Below, piece by piece: positions 10,094 to 20,639 of a stretch of 64,000 bases of DNA. The position numbers and the translations under genes were made by a program. The notes beneath the pieces were generated by a model. The model saw nothing but the letters and a program-made list of their open reading frames with translations, had not been told where the DNA came from and did not search any database. The stretch is from positions 434,001-498,000 of the forward strand of contig JAFEAE010000017.1 in assembly GCA_018266575.1 (NCBI GenBank), given 5' to 3'. Within the stretch, counting starts at the first letter, position 1. Every line of letters starts with the position of its first letter. Origin of the DNA: Bacteroidota bacterium. GTDB lineage: Bacteria > Bacteroidota > Bacteroidia > Chitinophagales > Chitinophagaceae.

Positions 10094-10201
10094 ACCCCGG
10101 CGCCTAAAGGGGAGCCCGAAGGCGAGTTATCAATTATTATTTTAAGAGCTCAATATTCATAGCGCAACTACGAACTAAGTTCCCCTTTTAGGGGCAAGGG
10201 T
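10094..10201. repeat. T-element copy 3 (~110 bp, terminal inverted repeats)
   Basis: Left end ACCCCGGCGCCTAAAGGGGA, interior GAAGGCGAGTTATCAATTAT and TTTTAAGAGCTCAATATTCA, right end TTCCCCTTTTAGGGGCAAGG. It fills the whole 121-bp spacer except for about 12 bp next to the permease 4 start, and ends one base from the permease 5 stop. Confidence 0.85.
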
Positions 10202-10202
10202 T

Positions 10203-12650
10203 TTACTCGCTCCTCAAACTCTTCACCGGGTTCATCAACGCCGCTTTGATAGATTGAAAACTCACTGTCACCAATGCAATCAATATCACTAATACGGCAG
10301 CAGCAGCAAACATCCACCAACTGATCGTGATGCGGTATTGCACGTCATAATCCTGCAGCCATTTATTCATTGCCCACCATGCAATGGGTGCAGCAATCAC
10401 AAAAGCGATCAGCACCAGGCGTACAAAATCTTTTGACAGCATGGTGGTGATGCTCGACGTGCTTGCACCTAATACTTTACGGATACCAATTTCTTTGTTG
10501 CGTTGTTCCGCCATGAAAGCAGACAATGCAAACAAACCCAAGCAGGCAATCATAATAGCAAGGATGGCAAAGCTGGTGAAGATGTTCCCCATGCGTTGCA
10601 CATCGGCATACATGTTCCTGAAATTTTCATCTAAAAATGTATACCGTATCGGTTGGTTTGGTGCAAATTTTTTCCAGGTAGCAGTTATTTCAGCAATAGT
10701 TTTCTGCACATTTTCAGGGTTTATTTTTACTGCCACGATCGATGAATAATTATTTCCCAAAACAAATATCAGCGGCACAATACCCTGCTTCATCGTTTCA
10801 TAATTAAAATCGTCTACCACACCGATCACACGAAGATGTTCCCATCCGTTAGTGATGATCTGCCCGATTGGGTTTTTTAATCCCAATTTTTCTTTCATTG
10901 CAACATTAATAACTGTTGCAGCAGTATCCGATGCCATATCTTTCGAAAAAAATCTTCCTTCATTCATTTTCATTCCCAGTGTTTTTATATAATCATAATC
11001 TACCACCCAATGCTGTCCACCAACTCCTGCATCTTCTTTTGTTCGCCCTTCTTTATAAAATGTATTGCCGTTTCGTTTTGTTCCGGATATTGGTAAAAAA
11101 TCACTGACCGTAACATTTTTCACACTGCTTATAGTAAGCAACTCGTTTTTAAAACTCGGCATTGTGGTTTTATTATCCAGCGTATTCGTTCCCTGTATAA
11201 GCATTACCTGGTCTTTATTAAAACCCACATCTTTATTCAATACATAATGCGTTTGTTTTGCGATCACCAATGTTCCGATGATAAGAATAATAGATGTTGC
11301 AAATTGGAATACCACTAATCCATTTCTTAGAAGAGAATTTTTTGAGCCGCGGCTGATTTGTCCTTTTAATACCTCGATCGGTTTAAATGCAGAAAGATAA
11401 AATGCCGGGTATATGCCTGCAATTGCGCCGATAAATGCTGCGCTTAAAATCATAACCGGCAATAACCACCATGAATTCCATGGAATAGTTAATGATTTTG
11501 CTGAAAGCGCATTGAACAACGGAAGCAGGAGCGCCGCAATGATCACTGCCAATACAAATGAAGCAAAACTGAACAGTGTTGATTCTGCAAGAAATTGTTT
11601 TATAAGATTGATCCGATATGAACCAACCACTTTTCGCAAGCCTACTTCTTTAGCACGGTTTGCAGATTTTGCTGTAGAAAGATTAATGAAATTGATACAT
11701 GCAATAATTAAAATAAATATAGCAATAGCACCGAACAACCATACAAAACGGATATCCCCTTTTTGAAGCCCATCATCAAGATTGTATGACCGGAGATGAA
11801 TATCCTTCAACGGTTGTGCCATCAGGTTTGCTTTCTTAACTATTTCAATAAATCCCCTGTCGCCACTTTTTTCCGCCATCGGTAAATAGTATTTTGTAAG
11901 CACCTGCTTCAGCTTGTTGCGGAACAGGCCAACATTTACTCCTGGCTTCAGCATCACATACGTATAATAATTACTCGAGCCCCAATCTGTTTGTTCACCA
12001 TTCCACAGCGCATAATCAGTCATCGTCAAAAAATAATCAAACTGAATATGTGAAGTTTTTGGAAAGTCCTGCATCACACCGCCGATCTTATAAATCTTAT
12101 TTTTATCATCATTCAATATCATTGTTTTTCCAACCGGGTTTTCGTTCGGAAAAAACTTATCTGCTACTTTTTTCGTTATCACCATCGTGTTCGGTTCTGC
12201 AAGCGCTTTTTTTCTGTCGCCATATACCATCGGTGTTTCCAGTATGTCAAGCATACTCTGGTCTGCATACGCAAATTTTGTTTCAAAACTATTTTCTGTT
12301 TTATCTGTCCGCCTGATCTCATTGCTGCCGGCGCCATAAAATAATTCGCTCGCCATGATCCGTCCTGACAATTCCACTTCCGGGTAATCATCCTTCAAGG
12401 CTTTCGCCATTGGTGCAGGCCAGTCGGCGCCGGATTCCCTTTTTCCATTGTTATCGACGGCTTCTACCACTATTCGGTATATGCGGGATGAATTAGCAAA
12501 TGATTTATCATAGCTAAGCTCATCATTGATGTACAAGGCAATCAACAAACAAGCAGCAATGCTCAATGCAAAGCCACCTATCTTGATAACGGAATACATT
12601 CTCTGTTTCCTCAATTGTCGCAACGCGATCTTGAAATAATTTTTCAGCAT
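10203..12650 (-). CDS. Permease 5 of the array, MacB/FtsX double-domain ABC permease
   Basis: 815 residues. The N-terminal amphipathic helix and TM1 (RQLRKQRMYSVIKIGGFALS) depart from the sibling consensus INIVGLxIG. KDIHLRS at ~282-288, then GDIRFVWLF before TM2; coupling motif EVGLRK 335-340 after INFINLSTAKS. The second domain has EGRFFSKDMASD. Second coupling motif EQRNKEIGIRK (EIGIRK ~720-725). The loop between TM7 and TM8 is two residues longer (QDYDVQYRITISWW). Tail NPVKSLRSE. T-element 3 follows the stop, and composite repeat C lies upstream. Intact, no frameshift. Confidence 0.95.
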   Translation of the reverse strand: MLKNYFKIALRQLRKQRMYSVIKIGGFALSIAACLLIALYINDELSYDKSFANSSRIYRIVVEAVDNNGKRESGADWPAPMAKALKDDYPEVELSGRIMASELFYGAGSNEIRRTDKTENSFETKFAYADQSMLDILETPMVYGDRKKALAEPNTMVITKKVADKFFPNENPVGKTMILNDDKNKIYKIGGVMQDFPKTSHIQFDYFLTMTDYALWNGEQTDWGSSNYYTYVMLKPGVNVGLFRNKLKQVLTKYYLPMAEKSGDRGFIEIVKKANLMAQPLKDIHLRSYNLDDGLQKGDIRFVWLFGAIAIFILIIACINFINLSTAKSANRAKEVGLRKVVGSYRINLIKQFLAESTLFSFASFVLAVIIAALLLPLFNALSAKSLTIPWNSWWLLPVMILSAAFIGAIAGIYPAFYLSAFKPIEVLKGQISRGSKNSLLRNGLVVFQFATSIILIIGTLVIAKQTHYVLNKDVGFNKDQVMLIQGTNTLDNKTTMPSFKNELLTISSVKNVTVSDFLPISGTKRNGNTFYKEGRTKEDAGVGGQHWVVDYDYIKTLGMKMNEGRFFSKDMASDTAATVINVAMKEKLGLKNPIGQIITNGWEHLRVIGVVDDFNYETMKQGIVPLIFVLGNNYSSIVAVKINPENVQKTIAEITATWKKFAPNQPIRYTFLDENFRNMYADVQRMGNIFTSFAILAIMIACLGLFALSAFMAEQRNKEIGIRKVLGASTSSITTMLSKDFVRLVLIAFVIAAPIAWWAMNKWLQDYDVQYRITISWWMFAAAAVLVILIALVTVSFQSIKAALMNPVKSLRSE

Positions 12651-12791
12651 GATTCAATATTTACGATGTATTATGTACGATGTACGATTTCTGAGAAATA
12701 GCTTTTAGCTTTTATCTATAAGCTTCGAGCGTTTTCAATTGAACAATTCCTTTCTAATTTCTTATTCCTTATATTTCATTTCTTATTTTTT

Positions 12792-12886
12792 GGTAACCAA
12801 CATTTGTTCTCTCTTCATCATCCTTGCGCCTGCCTGCCGGTAGGCAGGTCGCACTCTTGTACTGCAACAATTCTATTGAGCGACGA
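12792..12886. repeat. Composite repeat copy C with palindrome between TTGCG and TCGCAC
   Basis: Starts at GGTAACCAAC. The palindrome CCTGCCTGCCGGTAGGCAGG is at 12829-12848, inserted one step earlier than in copy A. It then continues TCGCACTCTTGTACTGCAAC and ATTCTATTGAGCG. The rest of the 353-bp spacer (12651-13003) holds ACGATGTACGATTTC and TTTCTTATTCC tracts on the left, and GTCAATTATCCATTATCAAT plus ACTGACGACTGAAAACTGAC tracts on the right, up to the permease 6 stop. No gene. Confidence 0.8.
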
Positions 12887-13003
12887 AGAACAGTTAGTAG
12901 TGAGCAGTAAACAGTGAGCACCTCATTGTCAATTATCCATTATCAATTCACTGCACTTTCAACTCTCTACTGACGACTGAAAACTGACAACCGACTACTG
13001 TCC

Positions 13004-15364
13004 TCACTCGCTCCTCAAACTCTTCACCGGGTTTGCCACTGCAGCACGGATGGTATTTAAAACCACGACGGCGATTGTCAATAACAATACAAGCACCCCA
13101 ACTGCTGCAAACAACCATACACTAATGCCTATGCGATATGTATATTTCTGCAACCAGTTTGTCATCAGCCACCAGGTTAGCGGTACTGCAATCACAAATG
13201 CGATCGCCACTAATTTTAAAAACTCTTTTGAAATCATTGCAAGCACCTGCTGCACCGATGCGCCCAATACTTTTCGTATGCCGATCTCCCTGAAACGTTT
13301 TTCAATAGTGAATGAAGCCAATCCTGCCAAACCAATACAGCATATCAGGATCGCGAGGCATGCAAAAACGTTTGTGATCTTACTAATGATATCTTCGCTG
13401 ATAAATTTCTTTGCGAATTCTTTATCTGCAAACTGATATTCGAACGGATATGCAGGATTATATTTTTTGAATACCGGTTCAATTGCACTCAATGATTTTT
13501 GCAATGATGAGGATTGGTTCAAACGAATATCAATATAGTTCGACCAACCCGGAACATAATATACCATCATAGGGTCAACGGCCTCAAATGGCGAACCCAT
13601 GATCACATTATCAGTCACACCGATAACAGTAAAATCATGATCATTATAATGCATCTTCATGCCTATCGGGTTTTTTAAACCCATTGCCTCAATTGCAGCT
13701 TTATTCAATAGCATAGATGCAGAATCACCTGGTGTCCCTGTAAAATCTTTTCCCTGCAACATTTTTATGCCCATTGTTTTCGTAAAGTCAATATCGCTGG
13801 CCATGCCTGCAAAAAGAATATTCAGGTTTGCCGGTTTGCCAGCCCATTCCGGCGATGGCCCCCTCCACCAGATATCTGTAATCGGAGAAAATGTTCGGGT
13901 AACTGCATTGATCAAACCTGTTTTTATCAATTCATTTTTTATTACTTCATAATTTTTTTGTGTATCAGGTGAAGTCGGTATCTCGATCAGGTTATTCGGG
14001 TCGTATCCCAGTTGCCTGTCTTTTATATGTTGTATCTGCTGGTAAACAATTATTGTTGATGATATCAATAAAATTGAGATCACAAATTGAGCAACAACCA
14101 GAATATGCCTTGGCAACACAGCGGCTTTTCCTGTGAGGAACGTTCCTTTCAAAACTTTTACAGGATTGAACGAAGAGAGATATAATGCAGGATAACTTCC
14201 TGCAACAATTCCGGTGAATGCAATAATGATAAATGCGCCGATCCAGAATATTGGTTGAGATAAATCAAGTACCAAATGTTTATTTACTAAATCGTTGAAT
14301 GATGGCAGTAACAAATACACTGCAAAAACAGAAATCAGGAACGCAACGCATGCAAGGATCATTGACTCTGCGAAGAATTGAAAAATGAGTTGCGCTTTAT
14401 CAGAACCCAATGTTTTCCGGATACCCACTTCTTTCGCCCGTTTTTCTGAACGTGCTGTAGACAGGTTCATGAAATTAATGCACGCTATCAGCAAAATTAT
14501 TACAGCAATAACGCTGAACATTTTTACATACTCGATCATTCCGCCGGCGTTCTTGCCATTTTTAAAATCGCTATACAAATGCCATTGGCTCATCGGGTAT
14601 GTAAAATATTTGCTGCTGATCTTATCATCCGGATCGTGTTTTAACTTCATTTCATTGATCTTTTTTTCAATTGCCCCCATATTTGCCCCTGGGAGTATCT
14701 GCAAATACACAGACCATGAAGAATTGCGCCAGTCTCCCATCGAACGCTGCACATCAGGCGATGAATAATTGAATGGCATGATAAAATCAAATTGCAATGA
14801 AGAATTCCCCGGAATATCCGCAACGACCGCTGTCACTTTCATATCAAATGCGTTATCGACACGTACCATTTTATTAACCGGATCATCATTCCCAAACAAT
14901 GCTTTTGCAGATGATTCTGTAAGTACCAATGAAGATGGGTCAGTGATTGCTGTAGCAGCATTACCCGAAATAAATTTCCAGGTGAACATATCAAAAAAAT
15001 GCCCGCTTACAGTATATCCTGTTTTCTTCAATTTAGTTTCGCCATAAGAAAGCACATGTCGCTGGTCTCCTGTTCTTACAACTGCATATTTCACTTGCGG
15101 TAATTCTTTTTCGATTGCGGGTGCCAACGGAAAAACCATTGCCTCATCTGTCATCACATCATTATTTGTATAACGGTTTGCCATTACTTTATAAATGGAT
15201 CCGTATGATGCATGAAATTTATCAAACCCAAGTTCATCCTGCACCCAAAGCAAAATGAGAATAGTGCATGTAATACCAATAGTAAGCCCGAGAATATTAG
15301 TAACGGAAAACCCCTTATTCCTGAAAAGGTTTCTCCACGCGATTTTGAAATAATTTTTAAACAT
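13004..15364 (-). CDS. Permease 6 of the array, MacB/FtsX double-domain ABC permease (W-LYSDF subclass)
   Basis: 786 residues from the ATG at 15362-15364 (MFKNYFKIAWRN), which matches the sibling N-termini. An in-frame ATG 36 bp upstream would add 12 residues encoded by the intergenic TGTCTGAAC repeat and is disfavoured. It is the type member of a subclass (with 11, 12 and 19): TM1 runs into LLWVQDE, and the pre-TM2 stalk is SQWHLYSDFKNGKNAGGMIE (259-278) instead of DIHLHS. Coupling motifs EVGIRK 312-317 (after STARSEKRA) and EKRFREIGIRK (EIGIRK ~693-698). The C-terminal helix is unusual (LLTIAVVVLNTIRAAVANPV) where siblings have IALVTVSFQAIKAA. A CTGA/CGAC tract follows the stop. Confidence 0.93.
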   Translation of the reverse strand: MFKNYFKIAWRNLFRNKGFSVTNILGLTIGITCTILILLWVQDELGFDKFHASYGSIYKVMANRYTNNDVMTDEAMVFPLAPAIEKELPQVKYAVVRTGDQRHVLSYGETKLKKTGYTVSGHFFDMFTWKFISGNAATAITDPSSLVLTESSAKALFGNDDPVNKMVRVDNAFDMKVTAVVADIPGNSSLQFDFIMPFNYSSPDVQRSMGDWRNSSWSVYLQILPGANMGAIEKKINEMKLKHDPDDKISSKYFTYPMSQWHLYSDFKNGKNAGGMIEYVKMFSVIAVIILLIACINFMNLSTARSEKRAKEVGIRKTLGSDKAQLIFQFFAESMILACVAFLISVFAVYLLLPSFNDLVNKHLVLDLSQPIFWIGAFIIIAFTGIVAGSYPALYLSSFNPVKVLKGTFLTGKAAVLPRHILVVAQFVISILLISSTIIVYQQIQHIKDRQLGYDPNNLIEIPTSPDTQKNYEVIKNELIKTGLINAVTRTFSPITDIWWRGPSPEWAGKPANLNILFAGMASDIDFTKTMGIKMLQGKDFTGTPGDSASMLLNKAAIEAMGLKNPIGMKMHYNDHDFTVIGVTDNVIMGSPFEAVDPMMVYYVPGWSNYIDIRLNQSSSLQKSLSAIEPVFKKYNPAYPFEYQFADKEFAKKFISEDIISKITNVFACLAILICCIGLAGLASFTIEKRFREIGIRKVLGASVQQVLAMISKEFLKLVAIAFVIAVPLTWWLMTNWLQKYTYRIGISVWLFAAVGVLVLLLTIAVVVLNTIRAAVANPVKSLRSE

Positions 15365-15446
15365 TGTCTGAACTGGATTTATATGATTTAACTGATTCAC
15401 CTGATTCTCATTGTCAATTATCCATTATCAATTGTCAATTTATTCA

Positions 15447-17894
15447 CTACTCGCTCCTCAAACTCTCCACCGGGTTCACTGTTGCTGCCTTGAAAGTGCG
15501 GATGCAAAGTATCAACAGCGCCATCGCAAACATAATTGCCCCGCCAAGTGCAAACATCCATATACTCAAATCTGTTTTGTACGAAAAATTCTCCAGCCAT
15601 TTATAACCGCCCCACCATGCAACAGGTGTTGCAATCACAAACGCGACCAATACCAGTTTCAAAAAATCTTTTGAAAGCAACGTGATGATCTGCACCACAC
15701 TTGCACCGATCACTTTACGTACACCTATTTCTTTTGTACGTTGATTAGTGATATACGTAACGAGTCCGAGCAATCCGAGGCAACTGATAAAGATAGCAAG
15801 CCCTGTTGCCCACATTAATAACTTGGAAATTTGTTGTTCCGCTGTATAATATTTTTTTATTGTGTCGTCGAGGAATTTGTATGTGAACTCTTCTTCGGGA
15901 TATATTTCTTTCCAGACCTTTTCTATTTTACTGATCGCTGTTTTCCATACCGTGCCTTCTGCATTTTGCGGCATCAACGCAATATTAAACGTGCGCATCT
16001 GCCGTGTTTTTGTTGTGAATAGCAACGGTTTGATAGGTTCGTGCAAGGAGCGTTGATGAAAATTCGCGACAACGCCGCATATCGGGATATTCTGTTTATC
16101 CCATTGAATTAATTTTCCGATAGCATCATTTGGATTTTTAAAACCAAGCGCAGTTGCATACGATTCATTGATAACAACAGATGTTGTAGTATCGCTGAAT
16201 GGAAGATTTGTTCCGGCAACCAGTTTTATCTGGAAAAGTCTCAAATAATTTGTGTCAGCCAGTTTTATTTGCACATCTGTTTCGGTCTCTTTTTTTCCAT
16301 CCTTATATTTTATCGTACTTGACCAGATATTATTTATTGAAGGAGGATCATTGGCGAGGCTGATCATCGATATCTCAGGAATTGCCCTTAGTTTTTGCAT
16401 CAGCACAACGCGGTGCGATTGAACTGTATCATAGTAACTTGTTCTCAGGTAAACGATCGCATCTTTCTTAAATCCAAGATCTTTGTTCAATGAATAACTG
16501 ATCTGTTTACTAACGAGGATAGTGCCAATAATAAATACCTGAGCGATCACAAATTGAGACACTGTGAGTGTTTTGCGCAGCCATATATTTCTTGTTTTGC
16601 CTGTATTTGATGCTACCTGGTTTTTTAAAACCAATACAGGTTTAAAAGCCGATAATACTAATGCAGGATAAAACCCCGAGAGCAGGCTTACAACGAATAT
16701 CAATGCTATGAGAAAAATAATTATTCCGGGCTGCATCGTGAAATGAAGCCCTGCAGGAATAAAATCTGAAAATACTTTCAACAATAATGGTGTGATGACG
16801 ATGGATAAAATTGTTGCACACAATGTGAGCAAAAATGTTTCACTAAGAAATTGAAAGACTAATTGTTTTTTTGAACTGCCCATTGTTTTGCGAATGCCAA
16901 TTTCTTTTGAACGTTGTGATGACTGAGCAGTAGTAAGATTGATGAAGTTAATACAGCCCAATAAAAGCAGGAAAGCAGCTACAGCAAGTAATCCATATAA
17001 TGTGGGCAAGTGTGCTGTGCGTGAGCCGAAGCTGTTATACGTTGAATTGAAGTGGATGTCGTCAAATGGTTGCAGTGAATAAGCTGTTGTGCTATGATCT
17101 TCCGGATCGGGCTTTTTATATTTTTCACGAAGCGCATTCGCCAGTTTCGTAATTTTTTGCGGGGCAACGCCCGGAGCAAGCCTTATTAAAAGTTGTGAAG
17201 CTGAATTGGTATTTCCCCACTCATCTCTATCTCCCGGATCCAATAACCTGTTTTCTAAAGTTGCTAATGAAATAAAAGTTTTAAATACAAAATCAGAATT
17301 CTTATCAAGGTCTTTTACAACTCCCGCAACATTCGTACGGATAGTATCATTAAAAAAAATTTCCTTACCGATTATTTCAGAAGGTTTCAGTTTAGGAAAA
17401 TAAATCTTTGCATTCGATTCAGTTAACACCGTTTCATAAGCACGTTGCAATGCTATTGTTTTAGAACCTGCAAGCCAGTTATAAGAGACAAGATCAAAAT
17501 AATTATTATCTGCAAAAACAATATTGTCCTGCTTTTTAAAAACAGCCGGGTCTTTCTTCGCAGCATCAGGCACTGAAACTTTTATATCATCACCATTGGT
17601 ATAAAAATGCGTAATATTCTCAATACCCGTAGCTTCTTTTTGCAGAGCTTTTCCAAGCGGGTATGTTATTCCTGAGTTGTGAAAATCTTCACCGGAGAAT
17701 TTGAAATCAGAAACAACACGAAATATCCTATCCCTGCCTTTTTCAAATTTATCAAAACTGAAATCATAAGAAACGATCAGGTAAATAACCATTGCAGAAC
17801 TGATACCGATTGATAAGCCGGCAACATTTATCAACGAAAAAACTTTATTCCTCGCAAGGGTTCTAAGTGCAGTTTTGAAATAATTTTTTAGCAT
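15447..17894 (-). CDS. Permease 7 of the array, MacB/FtsX double-domain ABC permease (DIHFN subclass)
   Basis: 815 residues. It shares with permease 16 the stalk DDIHFNSTY (278-286), the TM2 exit INLTTAQSSQRSKEIGIRK (EIGIRK 331-336), QFLSETF after it, and a TM5 with QFVIAQVFIIGTILVSKQ. The second domain lacks the GRNFS signature and has AGTNLPFSDTTTSVVINES. Second coupling motif NQRTKEIGVRK (EIGVRK ~722-727). The tail is NPVESLRSE, with Glu for Lys. The start lies in CATTGTCTGAAC. The 82-bp spacer to permease 6 (15365-15446) holds only repeat tracts. A separate transporter specificity from the DIHLHS majority is inferred. Confidence 0.95.
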   Translation of the reverse strand: MLKNYFKTALRTLARNKVFSLINVAGLSIGISSAMVIYLIVSYDFSFDKFEKGRDRIFRVVSDFKFSGEDFHNSGITYPLGKALQKEATGIENITHFYTNGDDIKVSVPDAAKKDPAVFKKQDNIVFADNNYFDLVSYNWLAGSKTIALQRAYETVLTESNAKIYFPKLKPSEIIGKEIFFNDTIRTNVAGVVKDLDKNSDFVFKTFISLATLENRLLDPGDRDEWGNTNSASQLLIRLAPGVAPQKITKLANALREKYKKPDPEDHSTTAYSLQPFDDIHFNSTYNSFGSRTAHLPTLYGLLAVAAFLLLLGCINFINLTTAQSSQRSKEIGIRKTMGSSKKQLVFQFLSETFLLTLCATILSIVITPLLLKVFSDFIPAGLHFTMQPGIIIFLIALIFVVSLLSGFYPALVLSAFKPVLVLKNQVASNTGKTRNIWLRKTLTVSQFVIAQVFIIGTILVSKQISYSLNKDLGFKKDAIVYLRTSYYDTVQSHRVVLMQKLRAIPEISMISLANDPPSINNIWSSTIKYKDGKKETETDVQIKLADTNYLRLFQIKLVAGTNLPFSDTTTSVVINESYATALGFKNPNDAIGKLIQWDKQNIPICGVVANFHQRSLHEPIKPLLFTTKTRQMRTFNIALMPQNAEGTVWKTAISKIEKVWKEIYPEEEFTYKFLDDTIKKYYTAEQQISKLLMWATGLAIFISCLGLLGLVTYITNQRTKEIGVRKVIGASVVQIITLLSKDFLKLVLVAFVIATPVAWWGGYKWLENFSYKTDLSIWMFALGGAIMFAMALLILCIRTFKAATVNPVESLRSE

Positions 17895-17992
17895 TGTCTG
17901 AACCTGAATTTATATGTTTAAACTGATTCTTACTTTTGCAATCTATCCTCATTTTCAATTCTACAATTTCAATTTTCAACTCACTCCATTCA

Positions 17993-20473
17993 CTACTCGT
18001 TCCTCAAACTTTCTACCGGGTTTGCAACCGCTGCCTTAATCGCCTGGAAACTGACAGTAAGAATAGCGATCACCATTGCCAGCGCCGCTGAAAATGCAAA
18101 CACCCACCATTCAATATTTATCCGGTATTTAAAATCCTGCAACCATTTTGTCATTGCCCACCACGCCACCGGAAATGCAATAACCGCAGCGATCAAAACG
18201 AGTTTCACAAATTCTTTCGATAATAAATTCACTACACTCTGCACAGAAGCACCAAGCACTTTGCGCACACCGATTTCTTTTTTGCGGCGTTCTGCAGTAT
18301 AAACAGACAACCCAAATAATCCGAGGCATGCAACCAAAATTGATAAAGTAGTGAAGACACCAAACACAGTACCCATGCGCTGTTCATCGGTATACATCGC
18401 TTCAAAACTTTTATCAAGGAAAGAATATTCGAACGGAACATCCGGAGCAAAAGATTTCCACTTGTCTTCGAGTTTGCTCAAAATCGTTTTTGTATTTTTC
18501 GATTCGATACTTGCAATCACATAAGAAGTTCCGAGGCTGTATGTTTTAGAAGAAGGATGAAACAAAGCAAATGGAGCCATTGCATTTCTTATCGATTCCA
18601 CATCAAAATCTTTCACTATTCCAACCACTTTAAAGCGTTGGTCATTATGGCCCGGATAAGTCATGTATTTTCCGATAGGTTCTTTCCATCCTATTTGCTT
18701 AACAGCAGTTTCATTTAAAATAACAGAAGTTGAATCATTAAAATCTTTGGAGAAATTTCTTCCCTGCTTCAACTGAATTTTTAATGCCGGAATAAATTCT
18801 TCATCTACCATAAATGAATTTAGTATAATATCATTCGCTACAGATTCTTTCACTCCTGTTGGATCTGGGATATATCGGTCTCCAAATGATTTCAATGTTG
18901 GCAAACCTGTAGTGATACTTGCACGCAATACGCCGGGCATTGTTTCAACTTGCTGCCGGAATGTTTCTTCCGTTTCCGGCGACATCTTTTCTGCATTGGG
19001 AATAATAAGCACATTATCTTTCTTCAATCCCAGGTCTTTATTCTGGCTATATCTCAATTGCTGAAATAAAATAACCGTGCAAATGATCAATGCGATAGAA
19101 ATGGAGAATTGAAAAACCACCAACCCGTTTCTTACAAAAAGATTTGCCAGGCTTCTTTTAAAAACACCACCTTTCAAAACCGCAACCGGATTAAATGATG
19201 TAAGATAAAATGCAGGGTAACTTCCGGCCAGCAAACCGGTGACAACAATCAGTACCAATACAAGCAACCAGATCCCTGAACTAAAAATATTCGCAAACTC
19301 CAGTGATTTTCCGGTAACATTATTAAACAACGGCAACATCAGCACAACAATCATCAAGGCAACAAGTGCAGAAATAAAACTGTACAACATGGCTTCGGTG
19401 AGAAACTGGCGGATCAGTTGCCTTCTTTCAGAACCAAGTACTTTTCGTACGCCTACTTCTTTTGCACGTGTAGCAGATTGCGCCGTAGAGAGGTTCATGA
19501 AATTCACACACGCAAGTATGATGATAAACAGTGCGATCGCAGAAAAAATATAAATGTATTTAATGTCGCCAAGCGTGTATAAAAACTGGGTGCCGATATT
19601 GGCAGAATGTAAATGCACATCAAGCAATGGTTGCAGGAAGAAATCCCATTTATTTCCTTTCTTAATGAATTCATCAAATGGTTGTCCGATGCGTTTGAAT
19701 GCGCTTGCTGCCTGTACACGCACCATGGCGGGAAATTTGCTCACCAGCTTTTGAATACTTGCCGCATCTGTTGGTGTGTTTTTATGCAGCAACACATACG
19801 TGTTCATCTGCAACCAAACCCAGCTCCAACTGAAACGTTTAACCGGCGGACACGCCGACGTTGGTATCAATAAATCAAATTGAATTGTTGATTGCAATGG
19901 AACATCTTTCAATATTGCAGTTACCGTGAATGGCTCTCGATATTCATCCAACACTAAATTTTTCCCGATCGCATTTTCATTGCCAAAATATTTTTTTGCA
20001 GTTGATTCCGTCAACACAATGGAATGTGGTTGCAGCATACATGTTGCCGCATCGCCTTCTTTCATCGGGTAATCGAACACCTGCAAAAAATTTGAATCAA
20101 CGGCAAGGAATTTTTTTTCTGTGAAATGATTTTGTTGTTTGCTGTTTGCATCATTACTGATCACTTCACTGCCCATCACATAAAAACGTGTATACGCTTC
20201 AATTTCCGGAAACGATTTTTGTAATGCAGGCCCAACTGCCGGCGGTGTATTCGACAATAGCCCTCCTTCACCGCCCATCATGCCATCAAGGTCGACCTGG
20301 TAAATGCGCTTTGCATTTTTGAAAAATTTATCATACTGAAATTCATCATGCACAAAGAGTGCAATGAGTATTACACATGCAAGCCCGATCGCAAGCCCTG
20401 CAATATTTATAAAACTATTTGTTTTGTGACGGAGGATATTGCGCCAGGCAATGATCAGGTAATTTCTTAGCAT
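17993..20473 (-). CDS. Permease 8 of the array, MacB/FtsX double-domain ABC permease; first gene after the internal promoter region
   Basis: 826 residues, the longest member. The first periplasmic domain has a Gly-rich DGMMGGEGG segment (~63-71) and a longer helical region before the stalk DVHLHS (285-290). Coupling motifs EVGVRK 339-344 (after STAQSATRA) and ERRKKEIGVRK (EIGVRK ~733-738). The second domain has GRNFSKDFNDS. The tail is NPVESLRNE, deviating from LRSE. It is preceded by a 568-bp spacer that carries a copy of the control block found upstream of the fusion-protein gene (20640-20716), 167 bp before its start codon. I therefore infer that it heads a second transcription block, permeases 8 to 1. 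Confidence 0.95.
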   Translation of the reverse strand: MLRNYLIIAWRNILRHKTNSFINIAGLAIGLACVILIALFVHDEFQYDKFFKNAKRIYQVDLDGMMGGEGGLLSNTPPAVGPALQKSFPEIEAYTRFYVMGSEVISNDANSKQQNHFTEKKFLAVDSNFLQVFDYPMKEGDAATCMLQPHSIVLTESTAKKYFGNENAIGKNLVLDEYREPFTVTAILKDVPLQSTIQFDLLIPTSACPPVKRFSWSWVWLQMNTYVLLHKNTPTDAASIQKLVSKFPAMVRVQAASAFKRIGQPFDEFIKKGNKWDFFLQPLLDVHLHSANIGTQFLYTLGDIKYIYIFSAIALFIIILACVNFMNLSTAQSATRAKEVGVRKVLGSERRQLIRQFLTEAMLYSFISALVALMIVVLMLPLFNNVTGKSLEFANIFSSGIWLLVLVLIVVTGLLAGSYPAFYLTSFNPVAVLKGGVFKRSLANLFVRNGLVVFQFSISIALIICTVILFQQLRYSQNKDLGLKKDNVLIIPNAEKMSPETEETFRQQVETMPGVLRASITTGLPTLKSFGDRYIPDPTGVKESVANDIILNSFMVDEEFIPALKIQLKQGRNFSKDFNDSTSVILNETAVKQIGWKEPIGKYMTYPGHNDQRFKVVGIVKDFDVESIRNAMAPFALFHPSSKTYSLGTSYVIASIESKNTKTILSKLEDKWKSFAPDVPFEYSFLDKSFEAMYTDEQRMGTVFGVFTTLSILVACLGLFGLSVYTAERRKKEIGVRKVLGASVQSVVNLLSKEFVKLVLIAAVIAFPVAWWAMTKWLQDFKYRINIEWWVFAFSAALAMVIAILTVSFQAIKAAVANPVESLRNE

Positions 20474-20639
20474 TTGAAATGGTTAATAAATTAGTTGACA
20501 GTTCACAGTTGGCAGACATCAATTCAATCATTGCTTATTGTTTATTTGTCTCTCTCATTGTCACATTTTCAAATTAAACAAAGCCCACGTCAGGCTGTCC
20601 CAAAAAAATTTACCAAACACATGCCGGAAGCGAGATAAA

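Noticed and set aside
15365..15400. Upstream ATG that would extend permease 6 by 12 residues
   Set aside because: The extension is encoded by the intergenic TGTCTGAAC repeat, and the inner ATG gives the family N-terminus MFKNYFK.
20611..20628. Full sigma54 promoter (-24/-12) at the GGCATGTG motif upstream of permease 8 and of the adaptor gene
   Set aside because: The -24 half is acceptable, but both copies lack the GC of the -12 element at the required spacing; reported only as part of the control block.
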